This document shows, piece by piece, positions 1-11,699 of a stretch of DNA of 64,000 bases. The stretch lies in the NCBI GenBank assembly GCA_033297205.1, contig MU859218.1:1-64000 (forward strand), given 5' to 3'. Source of the stretch: Pseudoneurospora amorphoporcata (Eukaryota; Ascomycota; Sordariomycetes; Sordariales; Sordariaceae). Every line of letters begins with the position of its first letter. Position 1 is the first letter of the stretch. The translations under genes and the position numbers were made by a program. A model generated the notes under the pieces. It was given only the letters and a program-made list of their open reading frames with translations. It was not told the origin of the DNA and did no database searches.

Positions 1-867
1 GATTATACCCTGATCCATCGGCTGATACAACGACGTGACGTTGGCAGGTAGAAATCTAATGATAATATTCGAAGGAGGTGGTGCCAGCTTGACACCCAGC
101 TCGTGAGCAGACAGGCCATCAAGCAGTAAAAGCACACGTTGCCCGGGCTTTTTACAGGCAATGTACATATAAAAGCATCGGAGCTACTCTTCTATAACCT
201 TGCCCGTCATCCACGCGTTGTCGTTAGCTCTCCAGACGATTCGTGCAGCAGCGAAGTTAAACCCGCATAACGCGTAAGGCTCTTTGTATCTCCCGATAGC
301 CCAAACGTCATAAAACTCGTCACCAGTATCGTTAGTGGTAAGAGCAAGCGATATTCGTGATTTATCCTTTGCACCTAGGCGAGTCTCTGAAGCAAGCTGG
401 TAAGAGGTGGTACGCCGCCAGAATAACCCGGTTTCATCCATGTTGTATCGGTTACCTTTGGGAATAGTGGCAGCGAGAGCCCGTATCTCCTCCATCACTT
501 GACGAATCTCATCGTCATCTTTAGGCGCTTCAGCTGCCTCTCCATGGAAGGCTCGTTCGCGGATGTGATATCGTGATCTGAAAAGGGCACACCACTTTCT
601 CCCAAAGAGGGGCAAGGCATTAGGTTTAGCAGGTTTATTATTGCGGGCTTCGGGGTACTTCATCCAGATCTCGCGTGCTTTTTCCTGCAAAAGCTCGATG
701 GAGGTACCTATGCCCCACAATTCCAAGCCGACTTGCCAACAAAACAGGATAGTCTCGAGAACTGGCCATTGCCCAACCCTCACACGTTTGGCGTTAAGCT
801 GCGTTGCGGGCTCGTTGACTTGAGTAAGAGCGGCGGGGTTTTTTGTCTTGTCGAGGTATCAAGAGAT
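1..867 (-). pseudogene. pogo/Fot1-type DDE transposase remnant, cut by window edge
   Basis: On the minus strand one frame reads through a CENP-B/Tc5-like DNA-binding region and into a DDE-superfamily catalytic core. Visible core motifs are YNMDETGLFWRR (first Asp, near 430-465), LLLLDGLSAHE (second Asp, near 120-145) and SLYQPMDQG (third Asp, near 5-30). These are typical of the pogo/Fot1 branch of Tc1/mariner transposases. The frame is broken by a TAG at 184-186 (where Trp, TGG, would fit) and a TGA at 859-861 (where Arg, CGA, would fit). Both are single transitions of the kind RIP makes. No ATG opens the frame upstream and the 3' end lies outside the window. I see no clear terminal inverted repeat, so the element ends are not defined. 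It is a dead copy, or a copy disabled by two stops. Confidence 0.85.
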
Positions 868-1548
868 AGAATAGTATGGGATATCTACACTCTATTTCCC
901 TTGGATCCAGCGGGCGGCATAGTTTAGTAACGGCTTCGTTATCTACTAGTCAGCCCATTACTAGAGTTGCAACCGCTAGTCCCAGGTCAACGTGGGATGC
1001 TTGATCTTAGGCATCGTACTACAGGGATAGTTAGTCAAAGAACAGGATCGCTAACAAATTTCTATAGGGAACAGGTCTCTTACAAACAGGGTTGCAAGTG
1101 CTAGCCTTCGAAGGTGGGCAAAACAGTTGTACTGATAGAGGTGGGCAAAAGAGGGGAAATGAGGATAAATGAGGGTATTGGGTGTGCTGGCTGGCTGAGC
1201 TGGATACCAGAATCTAGAATATTCTGTGACCCTAACCCTAAAAATGGTGAGCCGTCAGCAGCTGTCACATGCTCGGATTCGACTGTCAGTCACCCCCCAG
1301 TTGCAAATCTGGGCTGTTACGGTTGCAAATTGCAGTTAGCAGTACTGGCTACCAGAGGTAATGCAGGCAGCCAGAATCCTGTGCAAAAGGGGGTTTTAGC
1401 AAAAGGGGGGCCTTGCAACTGCAGGGATAGTTACTGTAGCGGGTAGGTGGGAATCTGAATCCCATCCTCCTCCTTCGTTCCTTTCCCCGTCCGAAGTCGC
1501 CGTGTTTCTCTTCCCTCGACGGCATTCCGACAAACACCACTGATCACG
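868..1548. other. intergenic region upstream of the NFU gene
   Basis: No convincing coding region. It holds several GTTGCAA words and two copies of AGGGATAGTTA (near 1022 and 1422), which may be debris of the neighbouring transposon. It also has a short CCCTAACCCTAA run near 1230. The last 100 bases are pyrimidine-rich, as expected for the promoter and leader of the gene starting at 1549. A plus-strand frame at 1114-1446 has no recognisable content. Confidence 0.5.
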
Positions 1549-2622
1549 ATGCCATCGAATAGGCTATTATTACGACAAGGCCTCGTGCCTCTGGTCTCCA
1601 AGTCGACCGTGCGACCCGCCGCGACAACCATGCCGCGTCTGCGCCAAGTTGCTTCCGCTTCCGCCAGCAGCAGCAGACAAGCGCATACCGGCGCCCGGTC
1701 GGCCGTCGTCCGTCCCCGTCTTCACCAACAGTCATGGGCCCCTAGAACCACCCTCACGCCCCAGCAGCGCCGCACCATCTTCATCCAGACCGAAAACACG
1801 CCCAACCTGGACTCGCTCAAGTTCCTGCCCAACACGAAGGTCATCCCAGAATCGATCAAGACTCCCTTCATCGAGTACATGAACGCGCGCAGCACCATTG
1901 CGCCCCCTTACCCTTCGCCGCTGGCCGCCCAGCTTATGAACATTGAGGGCGTTACCTCGGTCTTCTACGGCACCGACTTCATCACTGTGACCAAGTCGGC
2001 CGACGCCAACTGGGCGCACATTCGCCCGGAGGTGTTTGCCCTCATCACCGAGACTATCACTTCCGGTCAAACGATCGTTAACGTGGTGGAGCGCAGGGAG
2101 GGCGAGGAGAATACGCAGGAGTCGGGCGAGAAGGATAGCTTGGCGTACGATGAGAACGATAGCGAGGTGGTGGGCATGATCAAGGAGCTGCTGGAGACGA
2201 GGATTCGCCCGGCTATTCAGGAGGATGGTGGCGATATCGAGTTCCGCGGGTTTGAGGATGGCATTGTCAAGCTCAAGCTGCGCGGAGCGTGCCGGACGTG
2301 CGATTCGAGCACGGTGACGCTGAAGAACGGGATTGAGGGCATGTTGATGCACTACGTAAGTTTCTCTTGCCATTATGGTCCTTTCCTGGGCTTTGAAACC
2401 CGCTTCCCGTCCCCTTCCCATTTCAAGCAAAAAGAACAATCGCTGACATGTTTTGCCTTCACACAGATCGAAGAAGTCCAAGGAGTCGAACAGGTACTTG
2501 ACCCCGAAGAAGACATCGCGTTGCAGGAGTTTCAGAAATTCGAGGAAAAGTTGAAGAAGCAAAAGGGCGAAGTCCCCCCCACTACCGTAGGGAAGGACTC
2601 TGGAGATTCCATCCCCGGCTAA
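1549..2622 (+). CDS. nfu1: NFU1-type mitochondrial iron-sulfur cluster scaffold protein
   Basis: Carrier that receives or holds a [4Fe-4S] cluster in the mitochondrial matrix and passes it to client enzymes (known for the NFU family). Exons are 1549-2355 and 2467-2622, giving 320 aa. The first 75 residues are Ser/Arg/Ala-rich without acidic residues, as in a matrix-targeting presequence. An Nfu N-terminal domain follows from FIQTENTPNLDSLKF (about residue 77). The NifU-like C-terminal domain contains the cluster-binding CxxC at C248 and C251 (GACRTCDSSTVTLKNGIEG). The 111-nt intron has GTAAGT and CACAG ends, is a multiple of three and has no in-frame stop. A straight reading of the DNA therefore shows a falsely long 357-aa frame. 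Splicing restores the family sequence MLMHY-IEEVQGVEQV. Identification is secure from the two domains and the CxxC. Confidence 0.95.
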   Translation: MPSNRLLLRQGLVPLVSKSTVRPAATTMPRLRQVASASASSSRQAHTGARSAVVRPRLHQQSWAPRTTLTPQQRRTIFIQTENTPNLDSLKFLPNTKVIPESIKTPFIEYMNARSTIAPPYPSPLAAQLMNIEGVTSVFYGTDFITVTKSADANWAHIRPEVFALITETITSGQTIVNVVERREGEENTQESGEKDSLAYDENDSEVVGMIKELLETRIRPAIQEDGGDIEFRGFEDGIVKLKLRGACRTCDSSTVTLKNGIEGMLMHYVSFSCHYGPFLGFETRFPSPSHFKQKEQSLTCFAFTQIEEVQGVEQVLDPEEDIALQEFQKFEEKLKKQKGEVPPTTVGKDSGDSIPG

Positions 2623-5600
2623 TCCGTTTTTCTCTGGGGGGTCTCATCCACTCTCTTTCTCAGATTGATGAATCGTCGTCCTAAAAGTTCGACCACAAAC
2701 CTCCTATTTACTATACTATACCCGTATCGTACGTATCGTACCGTGTCCTCTACTATAGGTCCTTCGCCATTGGATATAACCATATATGACCAACTACATA
2801 AAGGAGAGACAGACCATAATACCCTTCCATGATGACTTGCGGAGATGGTTTTGATGTTTTTGTTTTGTTTGGGTTTGTTTTGTTTTTCTGGCTTCTGGTT
2901 GAACTTGGCTTCTGATCACATACTTGGCTTCCGTAAAATGCACTGCGATAAGCAATATCTTGCGGTTTCCATGCGGGTAGGGAACCCGCCTCACCCGCAA
3001 GGTCGTACAAGTAACGCCGTATGCAGAGCCCGGCATGGCGGGGGGGCTCCCAACCTTGAAGCCCCGCCGACATCACCTCTCTGGATCTAGGCGCAGAGTT
3101 GCAATCGGTGATGGCAGGTTTGTTGACCGGTCAGGTTCTAGTTCATATCTCGCTGAATGCAGGGTGTCATGTCATATATCAAGGATGGCGAAGGAAAGGG
3201 GTGGTCAGGTGCCGACGATTGCCGACACTAGGTTCCGAAATGCCACCACCTTGTGTCATTGAGTTGGATTCTGGCCATGTTGGAGAGAGAAAAAGGTGTG
3301 GATTACATCTCCTGGATTGGTAGTGGTGGTGTTGATTGCTGTATGCGTGTCCACTAGTCACAGACAGCAACCAGAATCACATATACAGCTCGCAATCTGG
3401 GCAAAGAACATATGTATGAAGCAGCGCAAGATGTCGTGAAACGGCTGCTACTCGCCTCGTAAGAAGTAGACGCTTCCAGGCTTGACGGTTTACAAATCCT
3501 TGGTGCTAGGAAAGTCCTTTTTTGTCTCGACTTCGCAGATTCTGGTTCGTTCCTACCTCGGACGGCACGACGGGTCGTAAAGTCTGGGGAAGGTGATATG
3601 AGCCATGGCTCATAGCCAGTCGGCTCTGCTGATGGCCTTCATAGCAATGTTCCAGCCACTTCTCCGTAGTACAGGGTACATGACATACATACCTCTACCT
3701 GTACTGAGGGAGTAGTCTCCTTATCCTGGCGAGTCTGGCTCACGTTGTGTGTATATATGTGGGTAGGTATGTAATGTCTCCCTCGCCCTAGACGCTAGAA
3801 GGGAAACGCCAGAACGCCGAGAACGCCTCTCGGTCTGCAACGAGTCCTGTCTTGGTGTCCTGCACAACGGGTTGCTGCAGACGGCTTGTTGCCTTGCCGG
3901 TCAGATAGTAAGAAGGTAGAGGCTGGTCGGTGTTGCTACTGGTGCATTTGCTCTTGGGAATTCTTTACACCAGGAAGAGCGCCTCTGGCTTCCCAATCTT
4001 TCAAATTGGAAAATTTCCGAAGAATGCGTAACATGGCCTTTTGTGAAGCAAATTTACACAGGTGAGGTAAGTAAAAAGGAACACAGTCCCCCCCATGACG
4101 TTCTCATGAAATGATAGTCGTGTGGTTTGTGTGGTGTTGTCGAGGTAGCTGGTGGTGTCCGTGGCGGGTAAGGTGAGAGATCGTCGATCTGTCAAAGGGA
4201 GGAGGCATACCGGTCTGCCACCTCCACTTTCAGCAATTAAGACCTCTGGTGCATAAGTGGCCAGGATATGATTGAACTGTTGTGGCGTGACGGAGTACGC
4301 AAAGGGACACTCGGATAATATCGGAGCAGTTCTTCAACAAGCTTGCCTCCCTGGCTCTCCTGTTCGACATGAAGTTGCCAAGGTTTTAGGGTGGCCTGGG
4401 TGGTAATTGGACTTGCGAATGACCTCTTTTGTCTTTCTCAGTTGCCTTGTCATTGATCAAGGACGCATTACTGCATAGTGCTGAACTTTGACTCGCATAT
4501 AGGACAGTTCAGACTCCACAGCTTGCTGAAACTGCCGTACAACTTGGCCTAGGTGCCACTGAATGGAAGACTGCGGGTGAGGAAGGTCTAGCAGACCGGC
4601 CGAGAGACATGAGCAATGGGGTGATCAAGACAGAGGGCGCCTCCTCACTCTCCAACTCCCCTGACAATCCGGGGTTGGGGATGCCGGACCGCCCCTTGTC
4701 GTACCCGTTGGATGCTGCGCTATGACTTCCCCAACCATCAGGGTGGCACTTGATGCTCATCTGTCCGTTTCTTACTTTCTTTTGCGGGGCTAGGCCGCGG
4801 GGTAACAATTAAAGAGACGGGCTCAGCGGGGACATGATGCTTCAGATGCCCATCACGTCGACCGGGGCGGGGCCGGTGCTGCATGGGCCCCGGCTACCTC
4901 ACCTATCGACCTGCGAGTTTAGATGTTTGTGAAGTAGATGGTGTACACTTGAGGTACCTCGGTCAACCTGCCTTCGCTTGCGTTGAGGATCGGACTTTAG
5001 ACCTCGCAGTTGCGTTGTGTCTGATATCTCTTTGGGTGCTGTTGGTGTTGCCCTATGTTGCTCGATGATAGTTTCGGGCTTGAGAACTCTGTTTTGATAA
5101 ATTAACTCTTGCGTGAAATGAGCATTGAATGAATAATACTGCTTGTTGTTGGAGATAGTTCCAACCGTGTTGAGTCTATATCAATCTTCAGCCTGAAAAC
5201 CCATGATCAAAGGCAGCTCTGGGTACCTCGAGATGTTGCTTGTCTTGACATTTATTCAAGAAATGATTCAAGAAATGACCCATGAGTGACGAAAAAGCGC
5301 AAGTTGAGGGGAAGAAGTTGTGGTACACCGAGATACAATATGCTTGGCAAGTTGCCCGCTGGCCATAGCTCCCGTCTCTGCCCCGCACGAGCAATATCAA
5401 AGACAGGGTACCGTGTGTCTCATCCAGCATTGGGGAACTGGAGGATGGAAGGTCGACATCCAGAATCAAAGAAGCGAGCCTTTGCCTGGGACCAATCCCC
5501 TGGGCTTGGAAGGGTATTTCCAGCAACGGCTCCGCTATGCTTCTCGGAGAAGCCTTGCTTCGCTGGCAACATGACTGGACGGGGACTCGAAAATTTCTGG

Positions 5601-6216
5601 GTAGCTTCGTGTATACAATAAAGCGCTGAAGACTCGGTAATAGGAAAGTTGCCAGAAAATGATGCTGGGAGACGAGCGAGAGTGTCAAGGGAGCAAAAGT
5701 GTCAAAGTCCATCGCCTGGTCGTCCATTCAGAGGGCTGTATGCGCCATGGAGAGCACTGCTTGATGGATGCAGATGCAGCGCCATGAGGTTACATCACAT
5801 TGCGCAGAAGACTTCCAGCTCTTTCCGTTACTGGACTCTGCATTGACTCGGCTGTGTGATTTGCGGAGGCGGGATGGAAAGAGCCCGATGTCCAAGTATT
5901 TCTAACAGCTGGGTGCGCCTTCTGTCTCCTGTTATCGGTGCATGATCCGGGGAAGGAATGGAAGCACCGCTGCGTGGTGGGCCCGGTGATAATAACCGGA
6001 CTTGACTGCTCGAGACCAATTTCCCATTTTGAGCTTGTTGCAGTTCGGAAGAATCATTTGAATACACATATACCAAGAGATGTTATTCAGTTAGGTATTT
6101 GAAGACCTGCCAGTGCTCTCTACCTATAACCAGAAACCTCTACTAGCCTCCGCGGTACGTAGTGTTAATGTCTGTGATGGTGGGTCCAGGTCATGAAAAG
6201 AAGATGTGCGACGTGC
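2623..6216. other. long gene-poor region
   Basis: About 3.6 kb between the NFU gene and the A+T-rich tract. The first ~150 bases are likely the NFU 3' untranslated region. Base composition is ordinary and not RIP-like. Frames such as 5188-5727 (minus, 179 codons) and 2753-3076 (minus) have no domain, no matching overlap with splice signals and no family resemblance that I recognise. I see no tRNA or 5S rRNA. A non-coding transcript cannot be excluded. Confidence 0.45.
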
Positions 6217-6358
6217 AAGGGCAACGAAAGGAAGCTGCGATGTGTGTATTGAGTTGCTAAGTCTGGAAAAACTGTGCGGAAGGTCTGGAGGGCTAAATCT
6301 TAAGGGAGGCTATGCCCTGCCTAGTCTGTGCTATAGCTAGGTGTACGGACCTCTCCAA
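6217..6358. repeat. 142-bp direct repeat, left copy (RIP-mutated)
   Basis: Matches 14531-14672 base for base in length, with no gaps. I count about 17 differences and nearly all are C/T or G/A transitions, for example CCATGGCCAGGTGCACGGG on the right against CTATAGCTAGGTGTACGGA here. This copy sits exactly where ordinary sequence changes to very A+T-rich sequence. Confidence 0.85.
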
Positions 6359-6905
6359 TATACCCTCATAGACCGAAAGACTCTAACGGCCTATAAAAGG
6401 AAAAAGTAACTATCTTATTTACTATATAATACATATCATAGTATTTCTTAAACTTTAAGAACTTTCTATTAATAAAATCTTATTAGCTTAACAAATTTTG
6501 CGTATTTGTTAGATTTCAATAGTTTAATCAATCCGTCGGCTAGTATTTCCTCTCCGGAAATATAAATAATTATAATAGCTTCTTTTTCTACTTGCTTAAT
6601 AAGCTACTTATATTTAATATTAATATAATAGTTACGAACTAGAATGTTCTTATTTAAGGCTCTATCCTACGTATACGAACTATTAATATAAAAGATCCTT
6701 TTAATATTATTATTAATACTACCTAAGTCATTTAACATACTACTAATCTATTTAAAGGATTTAATAATAGGTATAAAGTTAATAAATTCTGCTTTTATAG
6801 TATTCATTATAATAAGATCCTATTTCTTTAACTTCTATAAGATAGGTTCTAATATAAAGAATATAGTATAGCCTATAGTACTAGACTTCATTAGAATATT
6901 ATTTA

Positions 6906-7801
6906 GAGAAGCGCTACTCGCACGTTGGCAAAACTCTACTCGTACGTGAATCTACATTTTTTTCCTATACATAACCTAAACCCTAGCGACCTGCCATGGT
7001 CCCGTACTAGTTTAGATCGTACCATGCCCGCCAAGCTCCTAGATTTCAGCTCAGTACACGTTCAGACCCCTGCAGTCGTACTGCACTGGCCACCCTAGTC
7101 TGGGCGCCCCAGACCAGCCCAGACTAGGCAGTCTAACTCTTGTGATTTTCTGGCACCAGCACTAGTGCCTTGTCGCACTACTTCCTTTACCAAACCACTA
7201 TCGCATACATCATCACATTGTAATCCTTCAATTCACTACGTCGCGCATTATTAGATATTATTAAGTAAACAAAGCGCCAGCATTTGTCGACGGTACGGAA
7301 TGATCCATCATTTTTCTGTGCGTTTTCCTAGCTAATCGCGATGTAGATGACCGATGTAGTGACCCAGCTGACGGGCGCATGCGACCGTAGCGCTTATATC
7401 CCCTATAGTCTTATCGACCCCCCTCTTCTCGACCTCATATAGATTAATGTAGAGTGCAGTGCAGTATAGTAAGCTCAATTGAGCTCAATCGGGCGACCTC
7501 AATTGAATGCGACATATAAAAGTGCGACTATGCTGCTAAGTACCCTGTAAGACTGCTATATAAATGCCTTATAAGAACTGGGTCTGGGTGTAAATCTGAG
7601 GATGCGTGCGCTGCAGTCTGGAATCTGGGCTTGGCATAGCATAGCAACCTTAAAAGATTGAAATGCCCAGATATGCTTAGCGAAATTTATGAAAGAATAC
7701 ATCTGCTATGGTAGACTTCGAGCAGGTTCGAGTTATGTATGGGAAAAAAATGTGGATCCACGTGCGAGTAGAGTTTTGCTAACGTGCGAGTAGCGCTTCT
7801 C
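6906..7801. mobile_element. TIR element A (896 bp, non-autonomous)
   Basis: Long terminal inverted repeats of roughly 55-60 bp. The left end starts GAGAAGCGCTACTCGCACGT and the right end is its reverse complement. Flanking sequence gives a probable 8-bp target duplication: ATTATTTA at 6898-6905 and ATTATTTG at 7802-7809, differing by one A/G transition. An 8-bp duplication suggests a hAT-like origin. There is no coding capacity. The inside matches element B in the opposite orientation. Element A also carries about 144 bp not present in B (around 7388-7531). Confidence 0.85.
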
Positions 7802-8618
7802 ATTATTTGTATACGAAGTATTTATATATATTCTAAATTGTAGATTGTCTATTAGTAAGAATTTCCTACTTAGGATAATATCTAAATTAGAATAGCTAGT
7901 AAAATATTATTAAAGACACTTTATAATAATAAAGTGGCAATTTGTCGATTTATTATTGCTTTTAGCTAGTTTGCTAATAGTATAAGTGATATTTAGCTAA
8001 GTACCTAGCGAAATATAATTTGAGAAACCAGTTTTCTTAATATGACTTTATTTCTTTAAAAATTTCTTTACCCTTATATATTTTAAAGTCCGGTAGCTAG
8101 GGAGTTTTTACCAGATGGAATTGCTTGTAGTTAAACTTTGTGATAATCGATCTAGTATATCGTTCTTATAATATAAAGATTATATATTCTTTTCTATTTT
8201 TAACTATATTAAGGCTAAGAAAGGTACGAATTAGTTTTATATATTGAATAGTAAACTATTATTATAATTATTAATAGATATCGTCGATAATCTTCTTACT
8301 GGGTATTATAATAAGGAAGTTATTAACGTAAAGGATAATGTTTGCTGCAATGCCCTAACTAGCCTATGATGATAGTACTAGTATAGGGATGCTATAGTGA
8401 ACTATGCACTTGTAGCTGAGCGGAGCGGAAGCGGTGGTACGACAGCAGTGCTGAAGGAAGCAGCGTAATTGCAGCGTAGTTGCAAATACAATAGGAGTGT
8501 TGTAAAAGAGATCTTAGAGAGGACTCTGCTCTCAAGACAGAAGATTAAAGTGAACTCTGCACTATGGAAAACAACTTATTATAGTGAACTCTGCACTATA
8601 AGAAAAGACCGTATTGTA

Positions 8619-8696
<78 letters not shown>

Positions 8697-8716
8697 GCTT
8701 GCTTGCTTGCTTGCTT
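8619..8716. repeat. (GCTT)n tetranucleotide microsatellite
   Basis: About 24 tandem GCTT units with a single interruption (TTAC near 8692). It lies inside the A+T-rich tract in one of the less degraded islands. Confidence 0.97.
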
Positions 8717-11260
8717 AAGGAGTGACTAACTAACGGAGAGGAGAGGTCTTTATATACATAAATGTTGAGTGTCTGGAAGCTTCTAGAGTGTAGAAGTGCT
8801 TGTAAGAGTACTATACTATGAAAGGAAAGAGTTGAATCTATGAGCTTCTGTTGCATTCCATGATGACAAATCAATCTAGGGAGAATGCTAAACAGGTTCG
8901 AGAATCCAGAACGCAGTAGTGAAACCTCTATGTTCTAGTAGATTCTGTGAGGGCTGATTCGACTGATTCTATGACGTAGAAGGAATAGTGTCCTCAGCAA
9001 TCAACCTTCTATACTACAAGGTAGTACAAGGCAGTTACAAGACACAGTACTAGCCACACGTTAACAGATAATTAAAGTACTAAGAATTTTATTAATAAAT
9101 AAATAAGTATCTCCTCTAATAAGAAGGAAGCCTAATTTTTTAAAGATAGGTAAAACTATTTTAAACTAGTATAAAGGACTATAGTATAAATTATAAAAAG
9201 TTTTTTTCAATTAGCAAACGAGTTTATTGTATAGTCCTTTCTTAAAGCTAATCAGTTATTTAACATAATATTTACAATCCTTGAAAATTAAAGCGTTTAA
9301 AAACGTAGTGCTAATATTAAATTATTTATAATTAAGGTTATAGGTAGTTATAATAGCTAAAAACAATTATACGCTAACTATATTAGCAACGGCGGCGTAG
9401 AGATTTTAAATTACCTAATTATTATTAGTCTTAAAGTTACTGTATATGACTTAGCAGGCATATATATAATATTCTTTAAGGTTAATATTATATTTTTGGT
9501 TAAAAACCTATTTACTAAGTAAAACCTCTATATTTAAAGTCCCTTTAACTAGGTAATAAATATCCTAATCTTCAAGTACCTTTACTTATTTCTCTATCAC
9601 TGGAAGCTAATAGGTATTATAGTTGTTAAGTTTCTTTACCGCCAAGAAATTCTTAGGAATAGAGTAATTATTAGTATAGGTTTAAAGATTATAAATAATC
9701 TTTATTATTATTAAATAGGATTAGGGCAGTTTAGTAACTGTAAGGGTTCTACGAGGTATACACGCAAGTAAGCCTTAGTGAAAGTTGTAATATTCGACAA
9801 AGAGGGAAAGGGAAGTCTGTGCCAGTATGGCATAGAGCTTACAGCTAAATACACAAGAGAGGTACGGATATTGAAGGTGCTAGAAATACCAAGGTCTGAA
9901 ATATGGTTCGTGCAGCGTACCCTAGGAGTGCACTCAACTGGAGGGCAAGCCTGGCTTACATAGGGTTCAAGCTAGGCAAACACCCTAGGCGCTAGCCCCA
10001 TGACAGTAACGCACTTTATCTCTACTATACTATAAAATAGTTTAATATTATGCTCGATAATATTACAGTTGTTATTAATAATAGACTAAGTATTATATTT
10101 AAAATTAAGTAGTTTAACCGTAGCTAATCGACGTGGTCTGCCTGCTAGGATTGGAGACTCTATAAATAATTTCGTAATAGTCGTCAGTAAGTTTAGTACT
10201 AAAGATATTCTAATATCTAGTTAGGGTACTATAGAATCCTATTTCTCGAATTTTAATAGTATAGTTATTATTAGTAATATAGGCAGTCTCTACAGTAGTT
10301 GAGGGGTAACCAAGAATTGCAGTACTAGTAGAAGTTAAAGGGAAGAGAGTGGCGGTCTATTAGCAGTTAAACTATTGGGAGCTGTTATTATTTCTTAATT
10401 AGAGAATATATTAGAAGGTATAAAATTATTTTTATTAAGATTCTTAAAATTCACGGTATTATATTATTATTCGATCGATTAGATTAGTTCGTTTGGTAAT
10501 AGAATCGTCGTCGCGGTCGTTGGTTAGAGTATTAATTCTAGAGTGCCCGCGGCTAGAATTGGAGTATTCGTAATAGGTATAATAGCTAGAGTACCTGTTG
10601 TAGGGTTTGAAGTAATTTTTAGAGTAGGATAAGGTTTGTTATATATAAAAGGAATAAAAAAATCTTTTTTTATTATTTTTACTAATTTTTAGTATTATTA
10701 GTAATTTAGTTAAATTATGAGTTTGAGGATTTAGCTAAAGATTATTTATAGGATTTAGTACAAAGGCATGAATAGAGAAGTTAAAGGCAAAGCTAAGAAT
10801 CTATTGATAATAAAAGATTTTAGGTAAGGAGAAAAAGAGAGAGAATTAAATATATATAGTTAAACTCAGACTTAAATACCCTAGTCGCACAAGTGACCCT
10901 AAGACCCACTCGCCTATTGCTCTTTTCTAATTTATTTACTCGTATCCTATTTACCTATAGGCACACTTTTTTAAAGAGGCTAATTCCCACTTTAGTACTA
11001 AAACCTCCTTTATACCTACGTTCCTCCATCGTTCGTAATAACTCCTTTAATAATTCAATAGTTAGAACTATAAATAATAAAGCGGTTAAAGCTATAAATA
11101 ATATCCTCCTAAAAAGTCTGTTTCAAAAGGTAGAAGTCCGTTCTAGAAGGCTCGTTTAATAATATAATTAGATTTATACTATAATATTGAGATATTACCC
11201 CCTTTTATAAAGAAAATTCATCCGCGAATTATATATTATTTCTGTATAATCTTTTGTAAA

Positions 11261-11699
11261 GAGAGACTCTACTCGCACGTTGATAAAACTCTATTCGCAC
11301 GTTGAGGAAAAAGTAACGTTTAATATCTTTTTTAAGGTACTAAAAAATTATATAAGAAGGTGAAAAGTATATGATATTTTTTCTTATTTTTTTCTCTATA
11401 CAACACCGCCTCTAAAAACACTGTATATGCTTAGTAGCCAATAGAAAGTGTAAGGAGGAAAAGCTTTTCTAACTAAAAAATTAAGAAACTTAAATATCTA
11501 AAAGTATAAGAAAGTAGTATTTAAGTAATGCTTAAGGTTATACATTTAGTACATACCTCCAAAAATCTGTTAAAAATCGACGAGTAATTTGGTTCTACTT
11601 TTAGTTTTATATACCAAGGTTTGACCAAGTTATAGTTAGAAAAGTAAAAGTGGATCCACGTGCGAATAGAGTTTTATCAACGTGCGAGTAGAGTCTCTC
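11261..11699. mobile_element. TIR element C (439 bp MITE-like)
   Basis: Terminal inverted repeats begin GAGAGACTCTACTCGCACGT on both sides, and an exact 8-bp target duplication TTTGTAAA stands at 11253-11260 and 11700-11707. There is no coding capacity and the interior is A+T-rich. The interior matches element D in the same orientation; both contain, for example, AAAATCGACGAGTA followed by TTTGGT. The TIR resembles that of the larger elements A and B. Confidence 0.88.

Noticed and set aside
1732..2562. 276-codon minus-strand frame opposite NFU1
   Set aside because: Antisense shadow caused by the codon bias of the NFU1 gene.
5188..5727. 179-codon minus-strand frame in the gene-poor region
   Set aside because: No recognisable domain or start context and no neighbouring exons; a frame of this length is possible by chance in G+C-balanced DNA.
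6180..6300. Gene fragment with CxxC words at the left 142-bp repeat (ATGAAAAGAAGATGTGCGAC...)
   Set aside because: The Cys spacing does not fit a Zn2Cys6 or CCHC motif and the frame stops within 25 codons.
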